In this document: in pieces, positions 1 to 10,769 of the stretch
How the letters are laid out: each line of letters opens with the position of its first letter
How positions within the stretch are numbered: position 1 is the stretch's first letter
Assembly (NCBI GenBank): GCA_036346355.1
Contig: CM070584.1
Coordinates: 27,746,039-27,810,038, forward strand
Length of the DNA stretch: 64,000 bases
DNA from: Rhipidocladum racemiflorum
Taxonomy: Eukaryota; Streptophyta; Magnoliopsida; Poales; Poaceae
Direction of reading: 5' to 3'
Position numbers and translations under genes: made by a program
The notes under the pieces: generated by a model
Told to the model about the DNA's origin: nothing
The model's input: only the letters and a program-made list of their open reading frames with translations
Database searches by the model: none

Positions 1-2
1 GA

Positions 3-1928
3 AAGTTTCAAGTCAGTGAAGGAGTTACTGGAAAGATCAAGGCGGCGAAAGTATGTTCAAAAGGCCTATACTGTGACGCATCGCTCCAGGGACTGGGATG
101 CGTGCTGATGCAGAGCGGAAAGGTCGTGGCATATGCATCAAGGCAGTTGAGGCCGCATGAAGAGAACTATCCGACGCATGACCTGGAGTTAGCAGCTGTA
201 GTGCATGCTTTGAAGTTGTGGTGTCATTATCTGATTGGAAACAGATGTGAAGTGTATACGGACCATAAGAGTCTTAAGTACATATTCACCCAATTGAACC
301 TGAACATGAGGCAAAGGAGATGGTTGGAGCTGATCAAAGATTATAATGTCAGAATCTATTACAACCCCGGGAAGGCCAATGTGGTAGGCGATGCCCTGAG
401 CCGAAAAAGCCACACCGTCAATATGATGGTGGCAGAAAGTCAAGTTGAGTTGTGCAAGGAATTTCAAAAGATGAAGCTGGAAGTAGTATCGGAAGGATTT
501 TTGGCTGCTTTAGAAGTGAAGCCTACTTTGGAGGATCAGATCCGCCAAGGACAGAGGGATGATGACAAGATCCAGAGGATCAAGTCCAAGATGGAGGAAG
601 GCAAGGCGAAGGACTTCAAGCTGGACGAGAAAGGCACATTGTGGATTAAGGATCGTATCTGCGTGCCGAACAAGAAGGGATTGAAGCAGCTGATTTTAGA
701 AGAAGCCCATGATTCCAAGTACTCGATTCATCCAGGAAGTGCCAAGATGTATCAGGACCTGAAAGAGAGATTTTGGTGGCCAAGCATGAAGCGTGAGGTC
801 GCCGAGCACATGGCATTATGCGATATATGCCAAAGAGTGAAGGACATGCATCAGAGCCCAACTGGTTTGTTGCAACCGTTGAAGATACCTGAATGGAAGT
901 GGGAGGAAATTGATATAGACTTTATTACCGGTTTATCAAGGACTCAGAGTGGATATGATTCCATATGGGTCATAGTGGATCATTTGACCAAAGTAGCCCA
1001 CTTTATTCTCATAAAGACCACGTATTCAGGAGATAAGCTAGCAGAGTTGTATATGTCCAGGATTGTCTATTTGCACGGAGTGCTGAAGAAGATTGTATGG
1101 GACAGATGTACCCAGTTTACCTCGAGATTCTGGAATAAGTTACATGAAGCCATGGGGACCCGTCTGAACTTCAGTACAGCTTATCATCCGCAGATAGATG
1201 GACAGACGGAAAGAGTTAATCAGATTCTGGAAGACATGTTGAGAGCCTATGCTTTGGCTTATGCTACCTCATGGGACAACAGTTTGCCATATGCTGAGTT
1301 TAGCTATAATAATAGTTATCAAGCCAGTCTATAGATGTCACCCTTTGGGGCATTGTATGGTCAATCCTGTCAAACTCCATTAAATTGCAATGAGACCGGT
1401 GAGCGCCATGTCTTCGGACCAGACATTCTTCAAGAAGCTGAAGAGCAGATTGCCGTGATCCGGGAAAGGCTGAGGATTGCACAATCAAGGCAGAAGAGTT
1501 ATGCTGATAATCGTCGTAGAGACTTGAGCTTTGAACCAGAAGACTTCGTATACCTCAGGGTTACACCTCTCAAGGGAGTTAAGAGGTTCCATGCCAAAGG
1601 GAAACTCGCACTGCGTTATGTTGGACCATTTAAGATTTTGAGCCGCAGGGGTGAAGTTGCTTACCAGTTGGAGTTGCCGCAATCGTTAACAGGAGTGCAT
1701 GATGTATTCCATGTGTCTCAACTGAAGAAGTGTCTCAGAGTGCCAGATGAGCAGACGCCTTTGGAGTCGATCGAGATGCAAGAAGATCTGAAATACAAGG
1801 AGCGCCCCATGAAGATTCTGCACATGATGGATCGAGAGACCCGAAACAAGTCGACCCGCTTCTGCAGAGTCCAGTGGAGTAATCATTCGGAAAGTGAAGC
1901 AACTTGGGAGTGCGAAGAGGATTTTTGA
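3..1928 (+). pseudogene. Ty3 pol, 3' part: RNase H, integrase, chromodomain
   Basis: One frame runs from the window edge to 1928 with a single in-frame TAG at 1332-1334. Parts in order: RNase H (about 60-420; YCDAS near 70, TDHKSLKYI near 260), integrase zinc domain with H-H-C-C ligands (about 700-840; CDIC near 820), integrase DDE core (first Asp in DIDFITGL near 915, second in [12 protein letters not shown] near 1100, Glu in DGQTERVNQ near 1205), and a chromodomain near 1790-1925 (RFCRVQWSNHSESEATWE). The second-Asp motif reads WDRCT where the family usually has SDRGT, and the residue before DGQTERV is Ile rather than Thr. The product would cut strand RNA, integrate cDNA and target chromatin. 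The stop in the integrase makes it non-functional. The frame is otherwise free of indels, so this is a fairly young copy. Confidence 0.93.
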
Positions 1929-1986
1929 AAAGAGTTTTCGAACCTATTCCTTAGTCAGCCCTGAATCTCGGGGTCGAGATTCTGTT

Positions 1987-1997
1987 AAGGGGGAGAG
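1987..1997 (+). promoter_or_regulatory. Polypurine tract, Tekay-like copy 1
   Basis: The purine run AAGGGGGAGAG lies three bases before the TGTAACACCCC start of the 3' LTR. This is the expected position of the plus-strand DNA primer of an LTR retrotransposon. Confidence 0.85.
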
Positions 1998-2000
1998 ATT

Positions 2001-5000
2001 TGTAACACCCCAATTTTTGCTTTTATTATTGTTAAAAGTGTTTTTGTGAATTTTTGGAATTTTCTAGAATTTATTTGAATTTATTTGGATTTATTTGAAT
2101 TAAGTCATTTATCTCATTATTTAAATATTTAAAAGTTTCAAATAAAATTTTGTTAGAAATATTTTATTTGAGTCCAAAATGTCTCAAAGTATTTTCCAAA
2201 AAATTTCTGGAATTTTTCTGATTATTTTAAATTTTTTTTGAATTGTTTGAATTACTAGAATTATTTTAAATATTAAATCGCTGGAAAAACCCAACCGGGT
2301 TAGTACTGTTCCTCCGACCCGAGTCAGACTCGAGTCTGACTCAAGTCCGACCGAGCCGCGTTCGAGCCAGACCGAGCCGGACCCAAACCCTAACCCCCGC
2401 GACCGTTGGATCTCGATCCAACGATCGACATTGCTCCACGTCACCTCGATCGGATCCGGTTCGAATCCGCTCACGCCCGGAGCGATCTCAGTCGTCGATC
2501 ACGAACGCGTGTGCGGCTGAGATTGAGCCACGTCACCCTCTTTGAGTCGCCGCTGGATTCTGCCGTCGCGCCCGAGTGGGCCTCGTTTTCCATGGATTTC
2601 ACGGACGTCGAGGGCCGTATTTAATGCGCCGCTACCCGTGTCATGTTCTCTGTTTTCGTGCGCACCCATAGCCCTAGGTCGCCGAGCTCAAGCAGCCGCC
2701 AACCACCCACGATAGCTCGTCGAAGTTGGAGGAGAGGTCCGCCGCGGTTTTTAACGTTTTTCGCCGCCATCCGCCGTGGTGGTGCCCAGATCCGGAGTCC
2801 TCACGTCGATCCGCATCGGGGAGAACCATTCACCTTGCCGGAACATGTCCGAAGCCCTGTCGGGCTCGTCGTCGTCCCTAGCTCCGGCAACCCTCGCTCC
2901 GCCGTGCCATCGCCGACCCCGCGAGCTTCGACAGCCGTCCGATCCAGATCCGAGGACACAGGTTCGGCCACGTCACCGCACCGTGCAAAACCCTCAGATT
3001 AGATCTCAGCCATTAGATCTAGATCGTACGGTTAGGGTTAGATCTAGATCCTACGCTAGAGATTTAGCCACGTAGGATGGAGTTGTCATGCTTTATATTG
3101 GATCTTGACCATTGGATCAAGATCGTACGGTCCGGTTGCACCCACATGTCACGGACCGGGTCGTGCCACGTCACCCCGTGATGATGCGAAAACCCGATTG
3201 GATCTCGACCGTCCGATCTAAATTGTACGGTCCAGATCAAACGCGTTGACCGCAACGTGTGATATCCAGATCTAATCTGGACCGTTGAATTTCAAATCAA
3301 CAGCCCAGATCATGCCACGTGATTGGGAGCCGAACTGGCGCGGTCAGTCGAGCCGTGCCCGGTCGTCGCTGGTGTCACGCGTGACGTCAGCGTGGGGCCC
3401 GCGTGTCAACGGCACGGTCACCCGCAAGATGACATCATTCGTGACATCATGCTGACGTCACGTGGGGCCCGCGTGTCAGCCGTCCCCTCGGCCGAGCCGT
3501 GCTGACGTCAGCGCTGACGTCATCTAGCCGGGCCTGCTTGTTAGTGAGGCATGCGCCCGTGGGCCAAGTCCACGGTGGACCCGAGCTGAGCCGTGCGCCG
3601 GGTCCATGGACCCGAGGCGACGTGGCGGCTTCTGGTTGGTCCACATGTCATGATGACGCAATAAATTGATTTTTCAGTAGAAAAATAATTCCAATAATTC
3701 GGTTTATTCCTTTTATTATATTTTCAAACTTCAAACGACTATAACTTTTGCATTTTAACTCTGATTGAGACGATTCCAATTTCTAAATTTTCATAAAATT
3801 AAGCTCTATTTAATGGTTAATTTTATTTGAATTATTGAACTCTGTATGTGTACTTTTTATTTATTTTATTGCTATTTATGCACGTTACGAGTAGACGTTG
3901 AAGTGCCCGAAGGCTTCGAGGGTGAAGTTTGGAACCAGGAGCAAGTGCAAGAGCCTGATCAAGTACTTTTTGAAGGCAAGTTATGCTTTGACCATATTGA
4001 TCCCACTTTGAAAATTATGTTTATTCAAATTATTGCATGCTAGTTTATTTAAAAAGGCTTTTGAATAATTCCGAGAATAGTTATGTGACCTACCTGATTA
4101 TGCCACCTTGTTTATAATAATTGTATGCCATGAATAATTTGTCACCCTAGGATGTGGAATAATAGTTGGACACAAATACGTTGCCAACATGGGTTAATGA
4201 GACCGTAATTAGCCAGCTTAGCCATGCAATCGTGTTATTGATATAATTTTGAACGTCGAAAATTAATCTTGACTTAATGAGAGATGGAACATGATTTTGG
4301 AAATTGCTACATATGTTGTTGATGATGTTGATGGCACGTGGTGCATGGTAATCAACTGGGTGATTAAATGATTTAGACTGGGCAAGTGGCAAGATTGTTC
4401 TGGTGGGCCAAGGGTGGCACCGAGAGAGTTGTTTTGGTTTTTGCTAATTGGGTAGTCTTGCCTCGGTCATCCTAAGGACTTAACCTTGCAAGAATTTGAA
4501 CTGAGTCCAAAATACAGCCACAAGTCTGGAATGGGACAGACTTAGCTGAGTAAACTGTGATGTCTAGTCTTTGGTACTGTCGTGATGGTGTGTGGCCGAG
4601 TTTATAGTAGGCTCACATGGCACAAGAGGGGAGCCCTGAGAGTGGTAACCAGTCCCATCAGTTGTGAAACCTTAGAGGGCAGTACCGGGTCTAGAAGTAG
4701 CTTTGGAAAGGCTCTGTTACGATCACTCACCTTGGTGGTGTCTGATTGTATCTTGTGGGTAAAGTGTATAACCTCTGCAGAGTGTACAACCTATTCGAAT
4801 AGCCGAGTCCACGGTATTGGACACTTCTCGGGGATTACGGTCAAGGGTTATACTTTCATGAAAATGGCTTTGGATACTGGTAGGGAAATGTTGAACCTGC
4901 TTTAGGTGGATAAATGCTTTACTTGTGAACTATTTATGAAAGTTATTATTGCTATTACTGCTTTACTTATTTCAATCTATTACTGTATTTATGAATGCTG

Positions 5001-5470
5001 CTTTACTACAAATGAACCTGTTAGCCTATCCTTTGTAATAAGCCATGCATGTAGAATATTAGCTTTGCATTCTGTGCATGACTTGCTGAGTACCAAGTAC
5101 TCACCCCTTGCAACTACAAAACATCAGTTGAAGAAGAATCAACGCTAGCACTGGAGGAGGAGTTCCAGGAGGAGCCGATGAACTAGGGGAAGGGCCCAGT
5201 CAGTTGCATGTGGCATATTGGTTGGCGCCACGCATTTATTTATTTTTCGCTGCAAGTTTATTTGATTAGGACTTAAGCCCTGCGAGGCGTACTTTTGTAA
5301 GTTGACCATAAGGTCGACCAACTAGTTATATTCCCTTTTAATAAAGTACTTTATTATTTCGCTGAGTATGATTGTGATATGTACCGATGTTGAGACTGTG
5401 TGCACTAGCATGATCTTGGACTAGTGCTGAATACACAGAGGGTCCAGATTTGCACATTCGGGTCTTGACA
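2001..5470 (+). repeat. 3' LTR of Tekay-like copy 1 (3,470 bp)
   Basis: The LTR starts TGTAACACCCC after the polypurine tract and ends GGGTCTTGACA, comparable to GGGTCCCGACA at the end of the copy at 18407-21923. The first 250 bases are AT-rich. A GC-rich middle (about 2300-3660) carries repeated GGATC..GATCC palindromes and GCCACGT motifs, with a possible TATA element TATTTAAT near 2619. An AT-rich tail follows from 3660. Short ORFs in this span are not supported as genes. Sequence divergence suggests a different subfamily from the other Tekay-like LTRs here. Confidence 0.9.
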
Positions 5471-6672
5471 AGTACTGGTGGGGAGGAGATGTACTGCTTC
5501 AAGTCTTCAAACGCTCGCTGGGCCTCTTCAGTCCACTCGAAGTGGTTGGTCTTCTTCAGCAGCTTGAACAGGGGCAGTCTTCTTTCTCCCAACCGAGCGA
5601 TAGATCGCCTGAGGGACGCCAGACGACCAGCAAGGCGCTGCACCTGCTTGAGTCGACCTGGCAGCTTCATGTACTCGATGGCTGCTATCTTGTCAGGATT
5701 GGCTTCAATGCCCCGACTGGACACGAGGAATCCCAGTAGGTTCCCGGAGGGCACACCGAACACACACTTCTCGGGGTTGAGCTTCAAACAGACCTTTCGG
5801 AGGTTAGCGAAGGTTTCTTCCAGGTCTTCGATGATTTCTTCACTCTTCTTGACCTTCACAACCAAGTCGTCGACGTACACCTCCAAATTTCACCCTATCT
5901 GTGGACGGAAAGAAATATGCAAGGCGCATTGATAAGTAGAACCATCATTCTTTAACCCAAAAGCCATTCTGATATAGCAATAAACACCCATGGGGGTTAC
6001 AAAAGTGGTTTTTTCTTTGTCTTCCGCCGCCATGCTAATCTGGTGGTACCCGGAGTACGCGTCCAGAAAGCACAGTAGCTCGCATCCCACCGTCGAGTTG
6101 ACAATGAGATCGATGCGCGGCGGAGGGTAAGGATCCTTTTGGCAGGCCTTGTTGAGGTCGGTGAAGTCGACACACATCTTCCACTTCCCATTGGATTTCT
6201 TGACAAGCATAGGGTTGGCAAGCCACTCGGGGTGAGAGACTTCTCTAATAATCCCCACGCGCAGCAGCTTCTCCACCTCCTCCTGAACAGCATCCTGCCG
6301 CTCTGGGGCCTATCTCCGGACCTTTTGTCGGACCGAGCGCACTCCTGAGAGTGCTGCCAATCGATGCTCGATCACCTCCCTGGGGACCCCAGTCATATCG
6401 GACGGTTGCCAGGCAAACACGTTGGAGTTAGACCGGAGAAAGGTGACAGGCGCGTCTTCCTATTTGGCATTGATGTTGGCGCCAATGGAGACGGTCTTCC
6501 CAGGCTCGCCCTCACTGAGGGAGACCACCTTAACCTCGCCGGCTGAGCCAGGCGAGGCACAAGTCTTCGCCAGAGGGGCTCCCGGATAGGCGACATCAAC
6601 CTTCTTGCTGAAGGTGGCGCCGGCCAGGTCCAATGCGTGCTTATGGCAACGCAGGGCTTCCGGCCTTTCCAC
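5471..6672 (-). pseudogene. Tat-like pol: reverse transcriptase, start of RNase H
   Basis: Minus-strand frame shared with the protease upstream. RT motifs in order: VDFTDLNKACQKDPYP (about 6180-6130), LCFLDAYSGYHQI (about 6085-6045), RMAFGLKN (about 5965), the catalytic YVDD (about 5880-5865), then LNPEKCVFGV and the beginning of the RNase H connection (FEDLKQYISSPPVLV at about 5515-5471), cut by the Tekay-like LTR. In-frame stops are at about 6460 (TAG), 6312 (TAG) and 5890 (TGA); no frameshift was seen. The stops sit where CAG or CGA codons are expected, consistent with C-to-T change at methylated cytosines; that cause is inference. Without them the domain would be a normal RT. Confidence 0.9.
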
Positions 6673-7404
6673 CTAGATCACTATGGGGCCACTGGGCTCT
6701 AGCATCTTTACCACCATGTAGGCATAGTGGGTGACCACCATGAACATGGCCAACGCCGGTCGGCCAAGCAGGGCATTGTACGGGACGTCGAAATCGGCGA
6801 CTTCGAAAGCCACCATCTCGGTACGGTATTTTCTCTCCTCCCCGAAGGTGACGGGGAGGCGCACCTCGCCCAATGGCACTGAGCCAACCCCCGGGATGAT
6901 TCTGTAAAAGGGCAATGCCGGGCGCAACTCCTGCCGTGATATCTGAAGCGCCCAGAATGCCTTGGAGGATAGGAGGTTGATGGAGCTCCCTCCGTCCACT
7001 AGCACCCACCCAAGCCTCACATTCCAGATCGTGGGCGAGATCACGATCGGAAGGTGACCTAGGCCGGCAGTGCTCTCAGGGTGGTCGGCCCGACTAAAGG
7101 TGATTGGCTCCTCCGACCACTTCAGCATCCGACTCGCCCCTGGGCTCGACACCGTGGCACAGACCTCCCTCCTCAGCCGTTTATACGTCGTGTTGGAGGG
7201 GTAGGTGGCCGAGTCACCTTGGATGTATGCCATGGTGTGATCTTCCCGCTGGAAAGCCAGCGGGGCAGGGCCTTCATCTTGGTCATTGTCACGGGGGCGG
7301 CGATCCTTAAGCTATTGTTCCACCATCTTTCCCACAACCTGGCAGCTGGACAGGTCGTGGGTGTTGGACCTGTGGATCAGGCAGAAGGGTCTGCCCTCCT
7401 TCTC
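6673..7404 (-). pseudogene. Tat-like retropepsin (aspartic protease) and linker
   Basis: Minus-strand frame in register with RT. The active-site region reads VLVDGGSSINLLSSKAF (about 7000-6950); Tat-clade proteases commonly carry DGGSS in place of the DTGA of other retropepsins. Downstream FEVADFDVPYNALLGRPAL (about 6800-6750) matches the conserved protease flap and C-terminal region. The frame is closed by TAG at 6673 and by TAG near 7404. Upstream, the segment FCLIHRSNTHDLSSC (about 7395-7350) looks like the Cys/His knuckle at the gag-protease boundary. The role in a live element is polyprotein processing. Confidence 0.85.
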
Positions 7405-8900
7405 CTAGCGGCCATCATTCTTTCGTTCCCAGCGATCATCTCGCCGGTCACGGCGGTCGCGCCCTCGCGTCTTGGTATCCCTTCGCTCACATTCCTCATG
7501 CCTCCTTGCCTTCTTGTTCGTAGGGCCAGGACCCCTTGAGGTTCCGGCTTCATCTCCGTCGTGACCACCCACAGTTCCAGACACCGGCCCCCGAGCTTCC
7601 ATCGCCCGCGCGCACTTGTTCCCCAGGGAGAAAAGCTTGGAGGTAGTGGTGATGTCGCGGGTAGCCATCTTCTCCTGCATCTTGTGGTCCCGAATGCCTC
7701 TCCGAAAGGCGATCACGACCGACTGCTCGGAGATCTGGGGGATCGTATTGTGACATGGCTGAACCGCCGGATGAAGTCGCGCAATGATTCCCCTCTCCCC
7801 TGCTCGAGGGCATGGAGATCGTCCTCCACGCTCGGCTGCGTGTAGTAACCTTGGAAGTTGGTGACGAAGAGGCCGCACAACCCCTCCCACGAGTGCACCT
7901 ACCCTCGCGGGAGGTTCAACAGCCAGGACCGGGTGGACCCTGTCAAGGCCGTTGGGAAATAGTTGGCCATGGCCTTTTCGGATCCGCTAGCGGCCCTCAC
8001 CACCGCGGTGTAGATTTGCAAGAATTCCTCCAGATTAGTGGTGCCGTCATACTTCTTGATGGATGCCGGGCAAAACCTTTTGGACCATGCCACATGGCGT
8101 AGCCTTCGGGAAAACGCCTGGCATCTGACGCCATAGGGGGGGTTATGTCATCCACCTAAACCCTGGTGCGGGGACCATGCCGGGGAGCGCGGATCTTGAC
8201 TCCCCAAAGAACCGGAAGAGTGGACCTCCTCCCTCCTCCGAAGGTGAGATTCATGGGAGGAGCTTTCATCCCCAGGAGCCGTCCACCTGTCGCGGTCTTG
8301 CCCCTGGGCGCGATGGCGCTGCAGATGATCATGCAAATCATCACCACGCCGCCGCCGATGCTTCTCCAAATGAACCCTTAGGTCCTCACGGATCCCTGCG
8401 GAGCTGGGACCCATGTCTTGTACGCCCTTTCCTTTGCTCTGGCCCTCCTGGCCAGAGCGCTTCCCGCTCGGGAGGCTGGAAGCTTGGGTGTGGTCAGCAC
8501 ACACCGTTGATCGAGGGGTACCGACGGTACCCGACTGGGCTGGCATCCCCACACGGAGCTGGGCTGCATCTACGAGGCCAACAATATCCCAAAGCCACAG
8601 CGCTGTCAGGGCGTCTCCTGCAAGTCCCACCGGAGGGTGGTCCAGGAGAAGACGGACTGCATGCAAGTTCTGGGCTGGAGTGGACGCCTCCAGGTTTAGC
8701 CACCGCCGAACCGGATGTTCCACCGGTGCCAGGGGGCGCCCCCACCTCCCTGCGGGGGTGGCGTGAGACGATCCCCTGTCCGGCGAGAGTGTCGGGATGT
8801 GCCCTGAGCACTGCTAGCCTTCGCTGCCTCTTGGTGCTATGAGTGCGAACCCGCCATCACCAGATGCACGGTCCTTTCCGACGGGATATCGGGATCAGTC
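7405..8900 (-). pseudogene. Tat-like gag, degraded
   Basis: Capsid-like homology appears in pieces: SIKKYDGTTNLEEFLQIY and NYFPTALTGSTRSWLLNLP (about 8060-7905), then LRDFIRRFSHVTI (about 7790-7755), then in another frame VVIAFRRGIRDHKMQEKM (about 7730-7675) followed by an Arg/Lys/Glu-rich tail to 7405. A TAG interrupts near 7897, a frameshift lies near 7750, and more frame changes lie between 8100 and 8160. An Arg-rich segment near 8400-8250 (REDLRVHLEKHRRRRGDD) is a plausible gag N-terminal region. The first codon cannot be fixed. In a live element gag forms the virus-like particle. Confidence 0.78.
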
Positions 8901-8931
8901 GGAGAGATGTCAGGGTGAACCAACAGCTAGC

Positions 8932-8949
8932 CCCCTACCTGGCGCGCCC
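8932..8949 (-). promoter_or_regulatory. Primer binding site of the Tat-like element
   Basis: Immediately inside the minus-strand 5' LTR end (CGCCGACA) the sequence reads GGGCGCGCCAGGTAGG on the minus strand. A TGGCGCGCC-type primer region is familiar from grass Tat-lineage elements. The tRNA was not identified from the sequence. Confidence 0.65.
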
Positions 8950-8950
8950 C

Positions 8951-9651
8951 TGTCGGCGTTTTTGGCCGGCAGATATCTCCTGGGCGGAGAAATTTGGTTC
9001 GATAGGTGGTGCTTTCGCGGCGGGACACCCCGCGGTCGACAGACCAAGGAACACACAGCACCAGAGGGCGAGAAGAAGGAGCACACCGATGTACCCAGGT
9101 TCGGGCCCTTGGCATGGGTAACAGCTCTACGTCTTGCTAGGTCGTTGTCGAAGTATATTGGAGTGGTTACAAGACTTCTTCCTCACAAGGGAAAACTAGA
9201 GCTTCGATCCTAGAACCCTCGAAACCCCCTCCTCCATGCACCCGAGCTCCCTTATATAGACAGGGCTGGCTCGGGCAGGTGAGGAGGTGACATCATGCTG
9301 AACTACAATTCATTATTACGCTTGTCACTTCAGTCTTGTCTCCCAGTCTCATTCTTCTTGTTATTGTACGACTTCGCCCGGTCCACCCGAGTTAGGTGTG
9401 AGGAGTCAGAGGGACGGGCAGTCGTTGCAATCAATGGCCCTGACATAGCGTGTCAGAGGGAGGAGGCTTCGGGGTGAAGCCTCCTTCACATCCTTTTGTT
9501 CGCCCGGCGAGAGGGGCCTGGTCGCCCGCCTGCTCGCCAGGTCGCCACGTGGGCCGACGCCCGGCGAGAGGGGCCTGGCCGCCTGCCTTCTCGCCGGGCC
9601 ATCTGACTTGTTCGCGGCGGAGAGGGTACCCTTGCGTAAAGTACGCCAACA
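8951..9651 (-). repeat. 5' LTR of the Tat-like element (701 bp)
   Basis: On the minus strand the LTR starts TGTTGGCGTACTTTACG (at 9651) and ends CGCCGACA (at 8951), so it has TG..CA ends. It adjoins the primer site. Two near-identical blocks containing GGCGAGAGGGGCCTGG lie near 9500-9600 on the plus strand, an internal duplication. Confidence 0.85.
9250..9260 (-). promoter_or_regulatory. TATA box in the Tat-like LTR
   Basis: The minus strand reads CTGTCTATATAAGGGAG, a strong TATA box inside the LTR at the expected place for the U3/R promoter, about 300 bases before the LTR 3' end. Confidence 0.6.
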
Positions 9652-10308
9652 CCTCCCAAGATGTTAAATGAGGTATGTGTGTGAGATAGCCAATGAGGTA
9701 AAGGAGGTAAATTGTATTGATGCCATAGTTATTATACTTGTTGTTTTGCATAACCATTATGAGCATGTTGTTGATTTAAATAGATTTCTACTTATGATTT
9801 GATTGGCTGATGCACTTTGTTGAGTCTTGGACTCACGCTTGTTTGCTTATTGTTTTTAGGTACTCTGAGGTCGTCTTGCCGGGAAGGGACTTAGCTGCAC
9901 CTCATTCACGCTCATGACATGTTAACGGATTAAGCTGTTTAATTGGTTCACTTTGTTAACTAGTGGTGATCATTGTAATAATCTTTGGTTGTGGTTATTA
10001 TGATCTCCTTGATGCTAAAGATTAATAGCTGTTAGAAGATTAACTGCTTGATTGGCTGATTAGATGCTTAGCTGGTAATGATGGTTAATGGATACCATGA
10101 CTTGTTGTTGTTGTTGTTATTAGATTGAATATTGTCTTCTGTCTGCTGAGTGGATATCCATCTTTTAGGGGAGATGCTGCCGAAAATTTTAGTTAGACTC
10201 GGCAACCTACTAGTATGTTATCTTGCATTGCTAAATTCTCTAGTGTCTTGTGATGGTTGTCGCTTGAGAGTGTAACATTCAGGGCACGTGGGGTGCTGTG
10301 GTGTTACA
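9652..10308 (-). repeat. Ty3-type LTR fragment, minus strand
   Basis: No gene. On the minus strand the segment begins at 10308 with TGTAACACCACAGCACCCC and contains CGGCAGCATCTCCCC, which resemble LTR starts of other plant Ty3 elements. It runs AT-rich to 9652, where the Tat-like LTR abuts. I read it as a partial LTR that was the target of the Tat-like insertion. Its far end and family are unknown. Confidence 0.5.
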
Positions 10309-10513
10309 TATTTCAGAGAGACGCCATGAAGTGATAGCAACCTAGGGAACTCAGGAACAAAAGAAGCACTTCATGCATGAGAAGTAGCACTAGACCAATA
10401 ACATGTGCCCTCAATGCTCCTGAACTGATGGCAAAAATATCTACGTTGTTAAATTTACTATGCATCAATAATAAATTTACTACCAAATAAAATTAATATC
10501 AGAACACTCACAC

Positions 10514-10680
10514 TTGGCTTGCCAAATGTTTTGTTGCTTAGGAGGTCAAAGATTTTGTCAGCCCCAACTAACATCTCAACGAGCGCTGTCGTGAAGTGAG
10601 CAGCGTGTGGTGTGTCGATAGCTTCGATGCTACGATCACACCTCAAGTTATCCAGATAATAGATCTGATAGAACATCATC
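10514..10680 (-). pseudogene. Isolated exon-like segment, possibly a captured gene fragment
   Basis: On the minus strand an acceptor-like ACTTTTACAG precedes 10680 and a donor-like GTGTGAGTG follows 10514. The 167 bases between stay open and encode a tyrosine-rich start (MMFYQIYYLDNLRCDRS) and a hydrophobic end (ALVEMLVGADKIFDLLSNK). The YLDNL-type segment recalls proteins carried by plant MULE and CACTA elements (Ulp1 or PMD associated), but I cannot assign a family. No neighbouring exon is visible, because the SIRE-like insertion and the LTR fragment flank it. It may be a relic. Confidence 0.4.
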
Positions 10681-10764
10681 CTGTAAAAGTGCCATAAACT
10701 ATTTACTAAAGTTGGCATAAGAAATTACATTAAGTGGAATTCAATTCACTACATATGTAATGAG

Positions 10765-10769
10765 AAAAC
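10765..10769 (+). repeat. Left TSD (AAAAC) of the SIRE-like element
   Basis: AAAAC directly precedes the LTR and recurs at 26177-26181 directly after the other LTR. Confidence 0.9.

Larger units (their letters stand above)
1..5470 (+). mobile_element. Tekay/Del-like Ty3 retrotransposon, 3' half (copy 1)
   Basis: The window opens inside the internal region of this element: the end of RT-RNase H, integrase, chromodomain, polypurine tract and a complete 3' LTR are present, and the 5' half lies outside the window. A chromodomain behind the integrase together with an LTR of about 3.5 kb starting TGTAACACCCC points to the Tekay/Del chromovirus lineage; this placement is inferred from layout. The right LTR end abuts the RT of a minus-strand Tat-like element, so this copy appears to have inserted into that element. 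The matching left junction and TSD cannot be seen. Confidence 0.9.
5471..9651 (-). mobile_element. Tat-like Ty3 retrotransposon, 5' half, minus strand
   Basis: Read on the minus strand the order is LTR (9651-8951), primer site, gag, protease and RT, stopping at 5471 where Tekay-like copy 1 is inserted. The RT signature VDFTDLNKACQKDPYPPPRID, the protease DGGSS motif and the GGCGCGCC-containing primer region next to the LTR fit the Tat lineage (RIRE2/Cinful-like). RNase H, integrase and the other LTR would lie beyond the left window edge. The element is dead: gag and pol contain several stops. Confidence 0.88.
10309..10769. other. Flank between LTR fragment and SIRE element
   Basis: This AT-rich stretch contains the exon-like segment listed separately and otherwise no recognisable feature. 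Its last five bases (AAAAC, 10765-10769) are the left target-site duplication of the SIRE-like element, so it was once continuous with position 26182. Confidence 0.6.

Noticed and set aside
2643..3075. ORFs in the GC-rich middle of the Tekay-like LTR
   Set aside because: They are not conserved between the LTR copies and overlap in several frames.
4582..5148. Plus-strand ORFs of 107 and 80 codons in the LTR tail
   Set aside because: They lie in LTR sequence whose counterparts at 21000-21700 and 38400-39000 do not keep the frames.
8177..8842. 221-codon plus-strand ORF in the Tat-like element
   Set aside because: It is antisense to the gag N-terminal region and leader of a minus-strand element; no motif and high GC explain it.
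10084..10125. GTT/TTG repeat as a microsatellite of interest
   Set aside because: Too short (about five units) to be more than low-complexity sequence.
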